Positions 1 through 9,808 of a DNA stretch of 38,417 bases are shown here, piece by piece. The position numbers and the translations under genes are program-made. The stretch comes from Chitinophagaceae bacterium (lineage in GTDB: Bacteria > Bacteroidota > Bacteroidia > Chitinophagales > Chitinophagaceae). Numbering within the stretch: position 1 is the first letter of the stretch; every line of letters begins with the position of its first letter. Where the stretch lies: NCBI GenBank assembly GCA_025449645.1, contig JANWIY010000029.1, positions 1 through 38,417 of the forward strand, given 5' to 3'. Below the pieces are notes generated by a model. It was not told the DNA's origin. It worked only from the letters and a program-made list of their open reading frames with translations, and searched no databases.

Positions 1-33
1 GGAATGTCCAACTCAAAACTCCGTCTACCCCTA

Positions 34-82
34 CCGTCAACCGTCAACCGTCAACCGTCAACTGTGAACCGTCAACCGTCAA
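34..82. repeat. Tandem 7-bp repeat (CCGTCAA), seven units
   Basis: Seven consecutive heptamers of the unit CCGTCAA fill bases 34-82. Six are perfect; the fifth is degenerate (CTGTGAA, 62-68). The array stops exactly at the base before the gltD stop codon (83-85), so it forms the immediate 3' flank of the glt genes. Bases 1-33 hold nothing else I can identify. Its function is unknown. The same 7-bp period recurs in the AT-rich repeats around 9301 and 9781. Confidence 0.9.
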
Positions 83-1558
83 CTAATAAGCGACCCCACT
101 CAGCGAATGATCCTTTGTTTCCAGCATGGAACTACCCATCAGGTATTCGTCAACTTTCCGGGCACATTCGCGCCCTTCACTAATGGCCCATACAACAAGG
201 GATTGGCCGCGCCGCATGTCCCCGGCACTGAATATTTTGGCAATATTCGTCTGATAGGATTTATCCGTTGCTTTTACATTTCCCCTTTCTTCCAGCTCAA
301 CGCCGAGATCCTGCAGTAATCCTTCGTGCTCCGGATGCAGGAATCCCATCGCCAGCAAAGCCAGCTCGCAAGGCATTAACTTTTCCGATCCCGGAACTTC
401 AGTAAACCGCGCCGGTTTTCCATCCTCTGCCAGCTTCCATTTCAGGGTAACGATCTTCAGAGCTGCTAATTTTCCTTTTCCGTCCCCGACAAATTCCGTG
501 GTGGCCATTGCCCAATGTCTTTCACATCCTTCTTCGTGTGAAGAAGATGTCTTTAATGTCATGGGATAGGTCGGCCAGGGCATATAGGCGGTTCTTTCCT
601 TCGGCGGCTGGGGAAGCAATTCAAATTGCGTAATGGATTTCGCGCCCTGACGGTTTGATGTACCAACGCAGTCACTGCCAGTGTCGCCGCCGCCAATCAC
701 AATCACATTTTTTTTACTGGCCAGTATATCCTCTTCCTTATTTTCGGTTGCACTTACCCGTTTGTTTTGCTGCTTTAGAAAATCCATGGCAAAATGCACA
801 CCTTTCAAATCACGTCCGGGGATCGGCAAATCCCGTGGTATAGTTGATCCTCCGGCCAGCACAATGGCGTGGTAATCCCTCAGCAGGTCATTCACATGCA
901 CATCCACCCCAACATGGGCGTTGCACCGGAACACAACGCCTTCCTGCTCCATGAGAGCGATTCTTCTGTCGATCACCCATTTTTCGAGTTTGAAATCCGG
1001 ACTGCCATATCGCAGCAATCCGCCTGGCGCATCATCGCGCTCAAAAACAGTTACGGAATGGCCAGCACTATTAAGCTGTGTTGCTGCTGCCATTCCCGCC
1101 GGCCCTGAACCCACCACGGCTATTCTCCTGCCGGTTCTTACATTCGGTTGCTTTGCTTTTACAAATCCTTTTTCAAAAGCAATTTCGATGATATGCTTTT
1201 CGATTTCTTCGATCGTGATGGCCGGCTGGTTAATACCCAATACGCAGCTGCTTTCACAGGGGGCCGGACAAATTCTTCCCGTGAACTCGGGAAAATTATT
1301 CGTTGAAGAGAGGATCTCATACGCTTCCTGCCAGGAATTTCGGTATACGGCATCATTGAATTCCGGGATCACATTTCCCAGCGGACATCCATGACTGCAG
1401 AATGGAATTCCACAATTCATGCAGCGCGCAGCCTGGTGATTCAATTGCGCGGGCTCGTAAGGTTTTACAAACTCTTTGTAGTCTTTTTTTCTTTCCTGAA
1501 CAGGACGCTTGGCCGGCAGCTCCCGTTTGTATTCCATAAAACCCGTTAGTTTACCCAT
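83..1558 (-). CDS. gltD: Glutamate synthase (NADPH) small subunit
   Basis: The 491-residue product supplies electrons to GltB, moving them from NADPH through FAD and iron-sulfur clusters so that glutamine and 2-oxoglutarate become two glutamates. The N-terminal cysteine clusters are visible: C46, C49, C54, C58 and then C97, C101, C105. An FAD-binding GSGPAG lies at 150-155 and a second nucleotide-binding GGGDTGSDC at about 289-297. The length is normal for the family. The gene starts 35 bases after the gltB stop on the same strand, so the two are almost certainly co-transcribed. The stop codon abuts a tandem heptamer repeat. Confidence 0.95.
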   Translation of the reverse strand: MGKLTGFMEYKRELPAKRPVQERKKDYKEFVKPYEPAQLNHQAARCMNCGIPFCSHGCPLGNVIPEFNDAVYRNSWQEAYEILSSTNNFPEFTGRICPAPCESSCVLGINQPAITIEEIEKHIIEIAFEKGFVKAKQPNVRTGRRIAVVGSGPAGMAAATQLNSAGHSVTVFERDDAPGGLLRYGSPDFKLEKWVIDRRIALMEQEGVVFRCNAHVGVDVHVNDLLRDYHAIVLAGGSTIPRDLPIPGRDLKGVHFAMDFLKQQNKRVSATENKEEDILASKKNVIVIGGGDTGSDCVGTSNRQGAKSITQFELLPQPPKERTAYMPWPTYPMTLKTSSSHEEGCERHWAMATTEFVGDGKGKLAALKIVTLKWKLAEDGKPARFTEVPGSEKLMPCELALLAMGFLHPEHEGLLQDLGVELEERGNVKATDKSYQTNIAKIFSAGDMRRGQSLVVWAISEGRECARKVDEYLMGSSMLETKDHSLSGVAY

Positions 1559-1593
1559 GAACTATGCTCACTTAATGGTTATTGAATATTCAA

Positions 1594-4500
1594 TTATGAT
1601 TTTACCCCGACGCGGGCTTTCTTTTCCAGCAAAACTTTTTTATAATCTTTCGGAAAGACCTTCACAAAGTTCCGCAGCTGGTTTTCGAAATCGTCCAGAA
1701 CAAACCGGGCGACCGTACTGGATGTATAGGAGTAATGTTTTTCAATCATTTCTTTCATCTCAGATACATCCTCTTCGTTCAGCGGATCCAGATCAATCAT
1801 TTCCGGATTGCACAAAGACGAAAATTTGCCGTCAACATCATACACATAGGCAATTCCACCGCTCATGCCCGCCGCAAAATTCCGTCCTGTTGAACCGAGG
1901 ATCACCACGCGGCCGCCGGTCATATATTCGCAGCCGTGATCACCGATACCTTCCACCACTGCGTTAGCGCCTGAATTTCTGACTGCAAACCGCTCCCCGG
2001 CTTTACCGCGGATAAAGGCTTCTCCTGAAGTGGCACCATAAAATGCCACGTTTCCAATGATGAAATTTTCTTCAGGAACAAATCCGGCATCGGCAGCAGG
2101 ATAAACGATTAACCGGGCTCCCGACAATCCTTTTCCAAAATAATCATTTGCATCTCCTTCCAGTTCCAGGGTGACTCCCTGGGTGTTGAACGCGCCAAAA
2201 CTCTGCCCCGCTGTTCCTGTCATTTTAAAATGAATGCTGTCCTGGGGCAATCCCCTGGATTGAAACAGTTTTGAAATTTCATTTGAAAGAATGGTGCCGA
2301 TGGTCCGGTCTGTATTCTTAATCCGGAAAGAAGCGAATACTTTTTGTCCGGATTCCATCGCCGGCTTTGCAGCTGCAAGCAATTTCCAGTCGAGCACCTC
2401 GGACAATCCATGATCCTGTTCCTCCATATTGTGAATACCAGTGTACATGGATGTCGGCTCCTTGTATAATATCGGAGAGAGATTAAGTTTCTTCGCTTTC
2501 CAGTGTTTAATATTGTCATTGACCTCAAGGCATTCCACCTGACCCACCATTTCATTAACCGTGCGGAAACCAAGCTCAGCCATGATCTCACGAAGCTCCC
2601 TTGTAAGAAACTTAAACAGGTTGACCACATGATCCGCATTCCCCGTAAATCTTTTCCTTAATTCAGGGTTCTGAGTGGCCACACCAACGGGACATGCATT
2701 CGTATGGCATTTCCGCATCATAATACAACCTTCCACAACAAGCGCTGCTGTGGCAACGCCCCATTCTTCTGCGCCGAGAAGCGTCGCAATGGCCACATCG
2801 CGGCCAGTTTTCAACTGACCGTCGGTCTGGAGAACGACCCGGCTTCGTAACTTATTTTTCACGAGTGTTTGCTGGGATTCTGCAAGTCCAAGTTCCCAGG
2901 GCAGGCCGGCATGGCGTATGGAGCTCATGGGAGAGGCACCGGTTCCGCCATCATGACCTGATATCAGGATCACATCTGATTTTGCTTTCGCCACGCCCGC
3001 CGCGATCGTTCCCACGCCTGCTTTCGAAACCAGTTTTACGCTGATGCGCGCATTGCGGTTTGAATTTTTCAGATCGAAGATTAACTGTGCAAGATCTTCA
3101 ATAGAATAAATATCGTGGTGTGGAGGAGGCGAAATGAGTCCCACGCCAGGTGTGGAATGACGGACCTTCCCAATCCATTCGTCTACTTTATGACCCGGCA
3201 GTTGCCCGCCTTCGCCCGGTTTCGCTCCCTGGGCCATTTTAATTTGCAATTCATCTGCCTGTGTGAGGTAATAACTGGTGACTCCGAATCTCGCGGATGC
3301 TACCTGTTTTATGGCAGAGCGCATGGAATCTCCATTTGGCAAAGTATCAAAACGGAATTCATCCTCGCCGCCTTCACCGGTATTGCTTTTTCCACCGATG
3401 CGGTTCATTGCAATGGCAAGGGTTGAATGCGCTTCATGGGAAATGCTCCCGAAGCTCATGGCGCCGGTTGCAAATCTTTTCAGGATATTTTCTTCCGGCT
3501 CAACCTCATCAAGCGAAACAGAGGGACGGTTTCTTTTAAATGCAAACATGCTTCGCAGGGTCGCCGCTTTTTCCATCTGATCGTTTACCAGCTTCGAATA
3601 TTTCTTAAACGAAGCATAATCGTTCATGTGCGTGGAATATTGCAGATAATGAATTGTGCCCGGATTGAATAAATGGAATTCTCCTTTTCGTTTCCATTGA
3701 TAAACGCCACCCGCTGGCAGGCGATCCACCGGAATATCTTTCCTGCTGAATGCGAATAAATGCTTGGCCAGGGTCTCGCGTGCTATTTCATCAAGTCCCA
3801 TACCCTCGATACGCGAAATAGCTCCAGTAAAATACTTATCAACGACAGAGTGATTCAGGCCGATGATTTCAAATATCTGGGCTCCCTGATAGGATTGTAA
3901 AGTAGAGATTCCCATTTTAGAGAACACTTTCAACAGCCCTTCATTTACTGCCTTTACATAATTTTTTTTCAATTGCTCGGCATCAAGCGCCGTTTGTAGT
4001 TTCCCCGTGGTTTTTGCATCACGTATTGTGGCAAACGCGAGGTAAGGATTGATCGCCGTGGCACCGAATCCAATCAGACAAGCGAAGTGGTGCACTTCCC
4101 AAACATCGCCTGCTTCCACGATAATGCCAACCTGTCCGCGGTATCCTTTACGGATCAAATGATGGTGAACCGCAGCTGTTGCCAGAAGGGAAGGAATGGG
4201 CGCATGTTCGGAATCAATCGCGCGATCCGAGAGCACCAGTACTTCAAATCCGTCCAGTACGGCATCTACAGCATACCGGCAAAGTCTTTCCACGCCCGCC
4301 TGAAGGGAACCTGGTTTACCGTCGGCCCTGAAATAAGTCTGAAGGGTTTTAGCCTGAAAAACGCCGGTATCAATACTCCTGATCTTTTCTAATTCATGAT
4401 TGGAAAGTACAGGATGCTTCAATGCCACACTATGACAGGCCAGTGGATCTTCTATCAGCAGGTTGCCATTATTTCCTGCGAATGTGGTGAGCGACATGAC

Positions 4501-6111
4501 CAGTGTGTCCCTGATTGGATCGATGGGATGATTGGTCACCTGGCCAAACAAGTTCTTAAAATAACTGCAGAGGTGCTGTGGTTCATCGCTGAGTACCGCC
4601 AGCGGAACATCGGATCCCATTGAACCAACTGGTTCTTTTCCATCCAGCGCCATCGGGGTTATTATGCATTCAATATCTTCCGTTGAATAGCCAAATGCTT
4701 TCTGGTATTTAAAAATCTGGTCGTGATGCAGCTCAGTAAACAAAACCCTGGGCTCCGGCAATTCTTCCAAACGGATCTTATATTTATTCAGCCATTCCGC
4801 ATAAGGTTTGGAGGAACAGATCGTATTCTTCAGTTCTTCATCACTGATGATGCGTCCCTGCTCCATATCCACTATAAACATTTTGCCTGCCTGCAGCCTT
4901 CCTTTTTCGCGGATCATTTTCTGTTCGATAGGCAATACCCCCGTCTCGGAAGCCATGATCACTCTGTCGTCTGTTGTTACGCAATAGCGGGAAGGCCGCA
5001 GGCCATTTCTATCCAGGGTGGCTCCGATGATTTTTCCATCGGTAAAAGAAATGGAAGCGGGACCGTCCCATGGTTCCATCAGCGATGCGTGAAATTCATA
5101 AAATGCCTTCTTCACCGGATCCATCTGTTCATTGCCATCCCAGGCTTCAGGAATTAACATCATCATGACATGGGGCAGTGAACGGCCGCAAAGCAGGAGC
5201 AGTTCAATCATATTATCCAGGCAGGCAGAATCCGACTGCCCATCGGTAATGATGGGAAGAAGCATATCCATTTCTTCTTTCGAAAAATAGGGAGATTCAA
5301 ATCCTTTTTCACTGGTCTTGAGCCAGTTCAGATTTCCCTGCACTGTATTTATCTCGCCGTTATGCGCGATATATCGGAAGGGCTGCGCCAGTTTCCAGGA
5401 AGGAAATGTATTCGTAGCAAACCGGGAATGGATGAGCCCGAATGCCGAAACCACGCGGTTATTTCTCAGATCAGGGAAATAGTCCCTTACCTGCAGACTG
5501 GTAAGCTGACCCTTGTAAACAACGGTTTTGAAGGAAAGTGAAGCTACATAAAAGCCGATGGGATCTTTCTTTACTGTGTTGGAAATGGTATGGCTGGAAT
5601 AATTCCGAAGCACGAATAGTTTACGTTCAAAATCCTCAGGCTGGCTGATATGGTCCGGGCTAGCAATGAAAACCTGTTCTATTTCAGGTTCAACAGAAAG
5701 TGCGGTGGCTCCAAGGCCATCAGAGTTTACGGGAACCTTGCGGTAACCCAGCACTTCGAGACCAAGCTTTTCAGCGGCGCGGTTGAAGATATCCCTGCAT
5801 TCTTCCTTAAGCATAATATCCCTGGGGAAAAACAACATCCCCACACCATACCTGCCATAGGCAGGGAGGTGAATACCCAGGCGGATACATTCATCGAAAA
5901 AGAATTCGTGCGGGGTCTGGATCATGATACCCGCCCCGTCTCCTGTATTGCTTTCGCAGCCACAGGCCCCCCGGTGCTCCATGTTCTCCAGGATGGTAAG
6001 TGCGTCAGAAATGATCTGATGCGATTTATTGCCCTTTATATTGGCGACAAACCCGATGCCACAGGCATCCCGCTCAAAGGAAGGATGATATAATCCCTGA
6101 TTGCGTTCCAT
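1594..6111 (-). CDS. gltB: Glutamate synthase large subunit
   Basis: The 1505-residue large subunit hydrolyses glutamine and transfers the ammonia through an internal channel to 2-oxoglutarate. The class II amidotransferase nucleophile is C17 in a DACGIGF motif, so a 16-residue propeptide is expected to be removed. The FMN-binding synthase domain begins near [13 protein letters not shown] (884-896). The 3Fe-4S cysteines are C1129, C1135 and C1140 in a CxxxxxCxxxxC pattern. A glycine-rich C-terminal beta-helix domain follows from about 1250. Full length and intact. It heads the gltBD pair; a probable terminator separates it from ilvA upstream, so it is likely transcribed apart from the ilv genes, although I could not find a convincing promoter in 6112-6199. 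Confidence 0.96.
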   Translation of the reverse strand: MERNQGLYHPSFERDACGIGFVANIKGNKSHQIISDALTILENMEHRGACGCESNTGDGAGIMIQTPHEFFFDECIRLGIHLPAYGRYGVGMLFFPRDIMLKEECRDIFNRAAEKLGLEVLGYRKVPVNSDGLGATALSVEPEIEQVFIASPDHISQPEDFERKLFVLRNYSSHTISNTVKKDPIGFYVASLSFKTVVYKGQLTSLQVRDYFPDLRNNRVVSAFGLIHSRFATNTFPSWKLAQPFRYIAHNGEINTVQGNLNWLKTSEKGFESPYFSKEEMDMLLPIITDGQSDSACLDNMIELLLLCGRSLPHVMMMLIPEAWDGNEQMDPVKKAFYEFHASLMEPWDGPASISFTDGKIIGATLDRNGLRPSRYCVTTDDRVIMASETGVLPIEQKMIREKGRLQAGKMFIVDMEQGRIISDEELKNTICSSKPYAEWLNKYKIRLEELPEPRVLFTELHHDQIFKYQKAFGYSTEDIECIITPMALDGKEPVGSMGSDVPLAVLSDEPQHLCSYFKNLFGQVTNHPIDPIRDTLVMSLTTFAGNNGNLLIEDPLACHSVALKHPVLSNHELEKIRSIDTGVFQAKTLQTYFRADGKPGSLQAGVERLCRYAVDAVLDGFEVLVLSDRAIDSEHAPIPSLLATAAVHHHLIRKGYRGQVGIIVEAGDVWEVHHFACLIGFGATAINPYLAFATIRDAKTTGKLQTALDAEQLKKNYVKAVNEGLLKVFSKMGISTLQSYQGAQIFEIIGLNHSVVDKYFTGAISRIEGMGLDEIARETLAKHLFAFSRKDIPVDRLPAGGVYQWKRKGEFHLFNPGTIHYLQYSTHMNDYASFKKYSKLVNDQMEKAATLRSMFAFKRNRPSVSLDEVEPEENILKRFATGAMSFGSISHEAHSTLAIAMNRIGGKSNTGEGGEDEFRFDTLPNGDSMRSAIKQVASARFGVTSYYLTQADELQIKMAQGAKPGEGGQLPGHKVDEWIGKVRHSTPGVGLISPPPHHDIYSIEDLAQLIFDLKNSNRNARISVKLVSKAGVGTIAAGVAKAKSDVILISGHDGGTGASPMSSIRHAGLPWELGLAESQQTLVKNKLRSRVVLQTDGQLKTGRDVAIATLLGAEEWGVATAALVVEGCIMMRKCHTNACPVGVATQNPELRKRFTGNADHVVNLFKFLTRELREIMAELGFRTVNEMVGQVECLEVNDNIKHWKAKKLNLSPILYKEPTSMYTGIHNMEEQDHGLSEVLDWKLLAAAKPAMESGQKVFASFRIKNTDRTIGTILSNEISKLFQSRGLPQDSIHFKMTGTAGQSFGAFNTQGVTLELEGDANDYFGKGLSGARLIVYPAADAGFVPEENFIIGNVAFYGATSGEAFIRGKAGERFAVRNSGANAVVEGIGDHGCEYMTGGRVVILGSTGRNFAAGMSGGIAYVYDVDGKFSSLCNPEMIDLDPLNEEDVSEMKEMIEKHYSYTSSTVARFVLDDFENQLRNFVKVFPKDYKKVLLEKKARVGVKS

Positions 6112-6199
6112 TAATTTCGATTAAGCAGTGAATGGCACCTACAGACAATCGTCAGATCTATGATTTTTCTAAGGAAGCAAGCGATTCGTCTAAAAATAT

Positions 6200-6232
6200 A
6201 AAAAAACACTGATACTTTATTAAATAAATATC
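6200..6232 (-). terminator. Probable terminator after ilvA
   Basis: Read on the minus strand, an AT-rich stem (GATATTTAT against ATAAAGTATC with one bulged G, plus-strand 6211-6232) is followed three bases later by a run of seven T (plus-strand 6200-6206). It lies 24 bases past the ilvA stop and about 90 bases before gltB. The low GC of the stem makes it weaker than the ilv or rpoC terminators. The remaining spacer, 6112-6199, shows no clear promoter. Confidence 0.45.
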
Positions 6233-6255
6233 AACAACTACTGCACTCTTTATGT

Positions 6256-7512
6256 TCAAATCAGGTATCCATAAAGTGTATCATTTTTGTTGATTTCTGA
6301 GTAGTCAATCTGGCGCGATTGCAGATTCCTGAGCAACACATCATAGTCCTTTCGGGTCCCGAGTTCAATACCCACCAGGGCCGGTCCGGTTTCCTTATTT
6401 GTCTTTTGCATATATTCAAACCTCGTGATATCATCATTCGGTCCTAACACATTGTTTACAAACTCTTTAAGTGCTCCCGGCCGCTGGGCGAACCGGATGA
6501 GGAAATAATGTTTCAGGCCTTCGAATTGCAGGGACCTTTCCTTAATCTCGGGCATCCTGTCAATATCGTTATTGCTTCCGCTTACGATGCAAACCACATT
6601 TTTCCCTTTAATTGAATCAGCATATTTCTCCAGTGCGGCAATGGAAAGTGCGCCTGCAGGTTCTACCACGATGGCATCCTCGTTATACAACCTGAGAATG
6701 GTCGAGCATACCCGGCCCTCTGGGACGAGCCCCAGTTCATCAAGCACTTCCTTACAAATTGAATAGGTCAGGTCGCCGGTCCTTTTGACGGCAGCGCCGT
6801 CAATAAAGCGGTCGATTTTGTCAAGGGTTACCGGCTGGCCTGCCTTGAATGCTTCCAGCATGGATGGAGCGCCTTCCGGCTCCAGGCCGATGACTTTTGT
6901 TTTGGGAGAATAGGTTTTGAAATAAGAACCCACGCCGGACGCAAGGCCCCCACCACCTACCGGCACAAAGAGAAAGTCGATATCGGAGAGATCTTCGAGA
7001 ATTTCCAGAGCGACTGTTGCCTGACCTTCGATGATCTGAAGGTCTTCGAAAGGAGGGATAAAAGTCATCTGGTGATCTGACGTGAATTTCTTTGCCGCAA
7101 TGGCGCAGTCGTCATATGTATCCCCTACCAGCTTAATTTCAACGAAGTCCTCACCAAACATTTTCGTTTGATTCACCTTTTGTTTCGGCGTGATGATCGG
7201 CATGAAAACCACACCTTTCAGGTTGAGTTTTTTGCAGGAATAGGCGAATCCCTGAGCGTGGTTCCCCGCACTGGCACATACTACGCCATTCCGAAGTTTT
7301 TCTTCAGGAAGAACGCTCATCATGTTGTAGGCTCCGCGGATCTTAAACGAGCGAACCACCTGCAGGTCTTCCCGCTTCAGGTAAACATTCGATTTATACC
7401 TGCGGGAAAGATTCTGATTCAGCATCAGCGGCGTTCGCAGAACTACTTTTTTAACTCTTTCCGCAGCCTTGGCTACATCAAGTTTCGGAAAGGAAAGCAT
7501 TGAGGTTTTCAT
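6256..7512 (-). CDS. ilvA: Threonine dehydratase, biosynthetic
   Basis: This 418-residue PLP enzyme deaminates threonine to 2-oxobutanoate, the first committed step to isoleucine. The PLP lysine is K57 in SFKIRGA; the phosphate-binding glycine loop GGGGL is at 186-190; SAGNHAQG is at about 81-88. Residues from about 335 form a single ACT-like regulatory domain, shorter than the double ACT region of E. coli IlvA (514 residues), as in other short IlvA proteins. The start lies two bases after the ilvC stop, so translation is probably coupled. It is the last gene of the ilv run and would be covered by the attenuator at 13325-13478. Confidence 0.93.
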   Translation of the reverse strand: MKTSMLSFPKLDVAKAAERVKKVVLRTPLMLNQNLSRRYKSNVYLKREDLQVVRSFKIRGAYNMMSVLPEEKLRNGVVCASAGNHAQGFAYSCKKLNLKGVVFMPIITPKQKVNQTKMFGEDFVEIKLVGDTYDDCAIAAKKFTSDHQMTFIPPFEDLQIIEGQATVALEILEDLSDIDFLFVPVGGGGLASGVGSYFKTYSPKTKVIGLEPEGAPSMLEAFKAGQPVTLDKIDRFIDGAAVKRTGDLTYSICKEVLDELGLVPEGRVCSTILRLYNEDAIVVEPAGALSIAALEKYADSIKGKNVVCIVSGSNNDIDRMPEIKERSLQFEGLKHYFLIRFAQRPGALKEFVNNVLGPNDDITRFEYMQKTNKETGPALVGIELGTRKDYDVLLRNLQSRQIDYSEINKNDTLYGYLI

Positions 7513-7514
7513 AA

Positions 7515-8606
7515 TTATACTTTTTCTGCCAGCTTCTTTTCGGTTTTCGGTGCAGGCGCGGTTTGATTTTCAGGACGAAGGCTGCGGACGGTTTTGCCGG
7601 CCTGCCACATTTCACTTTCCCGAAGTTCTTTGAGTTCAACTTCCAGCTTTTCACGATAGTCCGTTTTACTGTTGCTGTCGATGGATCGCTGGGATTCTTT
7701 TCCGCTGGCTACACTTTCATATAATTCCCTGAAGACTGGTGCCGTTGCATCCCTGAATTTTTTCCACCAGTCAAGTGCGCCCCGTTGCGCGGTTGTTGAG
7801 CAATTTGCATACATCCAGTCCATGCCGTTCTCAGCAACCAGTGGCATAAGGCTCTGCGTAAGCTCTTCCACCGTTTCATTAAATGCTTCGGAAGGCGTAT
7901 GGCCTTTGTCCCGGAGCACCTGGTACTGGGCTGCAAATATGCCCTGTATGGCTCCCATCAGTGTACCCCGTTCTCCCGTGAGATCGCTATAAACTTCTTT
8001 TTTAAAATTCGTTTCGAATAAATAACCACTGCCAACAGCAATACCCAAAGCGATTACCCTGTCCTTTGCTTTGCCTGTCGCATCCTGGAAAATGGCATAA
8101 CTGCTGTTCAGTCCCCTGCCTTGCAGGAACATTCTTCTCAATGAAGTTCCTGATCCCTTGGGAGCTACGAGGAAAACATCCACGTCGGCCGGGGGCACAA
8201 TACCTGTTTGTTCTTTGAAAGTGATCCCGAATCCATGAGAGAAATAAAGCGCCTTGCCCCTGGTCAGGTGTTTTTTTACTGTTGGCCAGAGTTCTATTTG
8301 CGCGGCATCGCTCAGAAGATAGCAGATGATGGTTCCTTTCTGCAATGCTTCCTCAATTTCAAAAAGTGTCTTTCCGGGAACAAAACCATCGCGTACAGCT
8401 TTATCCCAGGTTTTCGAATTCTTACGCTGACCGACGATCACATTGATGCCATTATCTTTTTGATTCAGTGCCTGACCGGGTCCCTGAACCCCGTATCCGA
8501 TCACAGCGACCACTTCATCCTTTAATACCTGCTGGGCTTTGGACAGCGGAAATTCTTCCCGGGTGACCACCGTTTCGTCTACGCCACCGAAATTTAGAGT
8601 TGCCAT
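7515..8606 (-). CDS. ilvC: Ketol-acid reductoisomerase
   Basis: The enzyme isomerises and reduces acetolactate or acetohydroxybutyrate with NAD(P)H and Mg2+, in both the valine/leucine and isoleucine branches. The nucleotide-binding motif GYGVQG is at 37-42, followed by R61 and S64 in QRKNS, the loop that usually decides NADPH preference. Metal ligands D208 and E212 sit in DLTGERG, and a second acidic pair is E244 and E248. Length is 363 residues; the C-terminal 20 or so residues are Lys/Pro/Ala-rich and look unstructured. It precedes ilvA by two bases and follows ilvN after a 96-base spacer containing an AT-rich repeat. Confidence 0.95.
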   Translation of the reverse strand: MATLNFGGVDETVVTREEFPLSKAQQVLKDEVVAVIGYGVQGPGQALNQKDNGINVIVGQRKNSKTWDKAVRDGFVPGKTLFEIEEALQKGTIICYLLSDAAQIELWPTVKKHLTRGKALYFSHGFGITFKEQTGIVPPADVDVFLVAPKGSGTSLRRMFLQGRGLNSSYAIFQDATGKAKDRVIALGIAVGSGYLFETNFKKEVYSDLTGERGTLMGAIQGIFAAQYQVLRDKGHTPSEAFNETVEELTQSLMPLVAENGMDWMYANCSTTAQRGALDWWKKFRDATAPVFRELYESVASGKESQRSIDSNSKTDYREKLEVELKELRESEMWQAGKTVRSLRPENQTAPAPKTEKKLAEKV

Positions 8607-8673
8607 GTTTTGTTTTTTATTGTTTTTATATTTTAATCAGTTACCGATTCTGATGTTGCTAACTGTGGATCTT

Positions 8674-8696
8674 AATTTTCACATTTCCACATTTGC
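8674..8696. repeat. AT-rich intergenic repeat, CACATTTCCACATTT type
   Basis: The spacer between ilvN and ilvC carries AATTTTCACATTTCCACATT followed by TGC. A near copy lies in the ilvB-ilvD spacer (11580-11601), and related AATGTGGA..ATGTG motifs lie at 34338-34398. It may be a small dispersed intergenic element; no coding potential is seen. Confidence 0.5.
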
Positions 8697-8702
8697 CTTT
8701 CT

Positions 8703-9293
8703 TCACATCGTAAACACCTCATTCTGCTTATTCAGGAATTCATTTTCCACCAGGTCTTCACCTGGTTCTATATGTTCGAACTCTTTCAGTTTTTCATGAA
8801 AACCGCTGCTCGCATTAATAATAGCCACCCGTGCGCTGCGTACAAACTCAATCACGCCATAGGGTTCCAGTGCTTCCAGCAAACCGTCCGTCTCTTCCCG
8901 ATGGCCCGTTGTTTCAAAAACCGTGTAGTCCTTACGGATCACTACAGCCCGTGCTCCATATTTTCTGAGCAGCCTTTCCACTTTTACCTTTTCCACGATC
9001 TGATCCGTGGAAACCTTGTATAAAGCAAGCTCCTGCCATACGATCTCGTCATTCTGATTGAAATAGGCCTTGAGCACTTCCACCTGTTTTTCAATCTGGC
9101 GGCAAAGTTTTTTAACCACATCTTCTGTTTCGTTGATAACGATAGTGAAGCGGTGAATACCTTCAATCTCAGAAGGAGAAGTATTCATACTTTCGATATT
9201 GATCTTTCTCCTCGAGAAAATAATCGCAATGCGGTTCAGCAATCCGATCTGGTTTTCAGTGTAGACGGTGATTGTATATTCTTGTTTGGACAT
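8703..9293 (-). CDS. ilvN: Acetolactate synthase small (regulatory) subunit
   Basis: The 196-residue regulatory subunit activates IlvB and confers valine feedback inhibition. An ACT domain spans about residues 5-78 (YTITVYTENQIGLLNRIA near the N-terminus, with the conserved NQIGLLNRI segment). A C-terminal domain covers about 90-175, so this is the longer two-domain form rather than the short E. coli IlvN type. It normally sits directly after ilvB; here the four-helix-bundle gene intervenes. The start ATG at 9293 gives the correct ACT N-terminus. Confidence 0.93.
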   Translation of the reverse strand: MSKQEYTITVYTENQIGLLNRIAIIFSRRKINIESMNTSPSEIEGIHRFTIVINETEDVVKKLCRQIEKQVEVLKAYFNQNDEIVWQELALYKVSTDQIVEKVKVERLLRKYGARAVVIRKDYTVFETTGHREETDGLLEALEPYGVIEFVRSARVAIINASSGFHEKLKEFEHIEPGEDLVENEFLNKQNEVFTM

Positions 9294-9300
9294 GGGTTGA

Positions 9301-9326
9301 AAATTAAAAATTAAAAAGTAAAAATT
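9301..9326. repeat. AT-rich heptad repeat, left flank of the four-helix gene
   Basis: Consecutive TTAAAAA, TTAAAAA and GTAAAAA heptamers precede TT. The 18-bp core AATTAAAAAGTAAAAATT (9309-9326) occurs again, exactly and in inverted orientation, at 9787-9804. The pair encloses the four-helix-bundle gene and separates it from ilvN and ilvB. Confidence 0.8.
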
Positions 9327-9342
9327 GGAGCTTGATTTTTCG

Positions 9343-9774
9343 TTAATGGTTTTTGGTGTCGATAATGATTGTGGCTATGATTTTTGAAATTTCGTCTGCC
9401 TCTTTGATAAAATTTCTTATTATAATTTTGTCTGCGTCCATTGTATCTTTTATGAGCGTTAACCAATATTTTGTTTCATTTGCAGATTTTAGCGCAATTA
9501 CATAGAATTTAATAAAATCGTTTCTTGATGCACCTCCTATTCCTTCAACTAGGTTTGCCCCTATGGAAGTTGCACTTCGCAATAGTTGATCAAATATTGA
9601 TAAATGAATTTTCTCGAATTTCTGTTTTCCAATAAATAAAACAATGTCCCTGGAAAAATAATAGACACGGTGTTTGATGTTATATACAGAAGAGCCCTCT
9701 TCAACCATTGAGGTCAAATCATCTCCAACATAGGTGAAGGAGTTCTCAGCAGTTATCGCCAGTACATCATCCAT
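9343..9774 (-). CDS. Four-helix-bundle protein (S23 / 23S rRNA intervening-sequence family)
   Basis: The 143-residue product carries the hallmark segments of the S23/IVP four-helix-bundle family: RSATSIGANLVEG at about residues 87-99 and a following FxxFYxIALKSANETKYWL helix. Members are small helical proteins, first found in insertions of 23S rRNA genes and very common as single chromosomal genes in Bacteroidota; their molecular role is not established. The gene is visibly more AT-rich than its neighbours, sits between ilvB and ilvN, which normally adjoin, and is flanked by inverted 18-bp AT-rich repeats. This suggests insertion into an existing operon. There is no 23S rRNA here and no reverse transcriptase that would make it an Avd-type accessory protein. 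Confidence 0.85.
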   Translation of the reverse strand: MDDVLAITAENSFTYVGDDLTSMVEEGSSVYNIKHRVYYFSRDIVLFIGKQKFEKIHLSIFDQLLRSATSIGANLVEGIGGASRNDFIKFYVIALKSANETKYWLTLIKDTMDADKIIIRNFIKEADEISKIIATIIIDTKNH

Positions 9775-9775
9775 T

Positions 9776-9804
9776 TTTTAATTTTTAATTTTTACTTTTT
9801 AATT
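9776..9804. repeat. AT-rich heptad repeat, right flank of the four-helix gene
   Basis: On the minus strand this reads as TTAAAAA, GTAAAAA, TTAAAAA and TTAAAAA heptamers. Bases 9787-9804 are the exact inverted copy of 9309-9326. It starts two bases beyond the start codon of the four-helix-bundle gene and ends four bases before the ilvB stop codon. Confidence 0.8.
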
Positions 9805-9808
9805 CCAC

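Noticed and set aside
6112..6199. gltB promoter at TATTTTTA (6191-6198)
   Set aside because: No TTG within a plausible distance on the minus strand and the box sits next to the terminator T-tract.
9343..9774. Four-helix-bundle gene as part of a diversity-generating retroelement
   Set aside because: Avd proteins share this fold, but no reverse transcriptase, template repeat or variable repeat is nearby.
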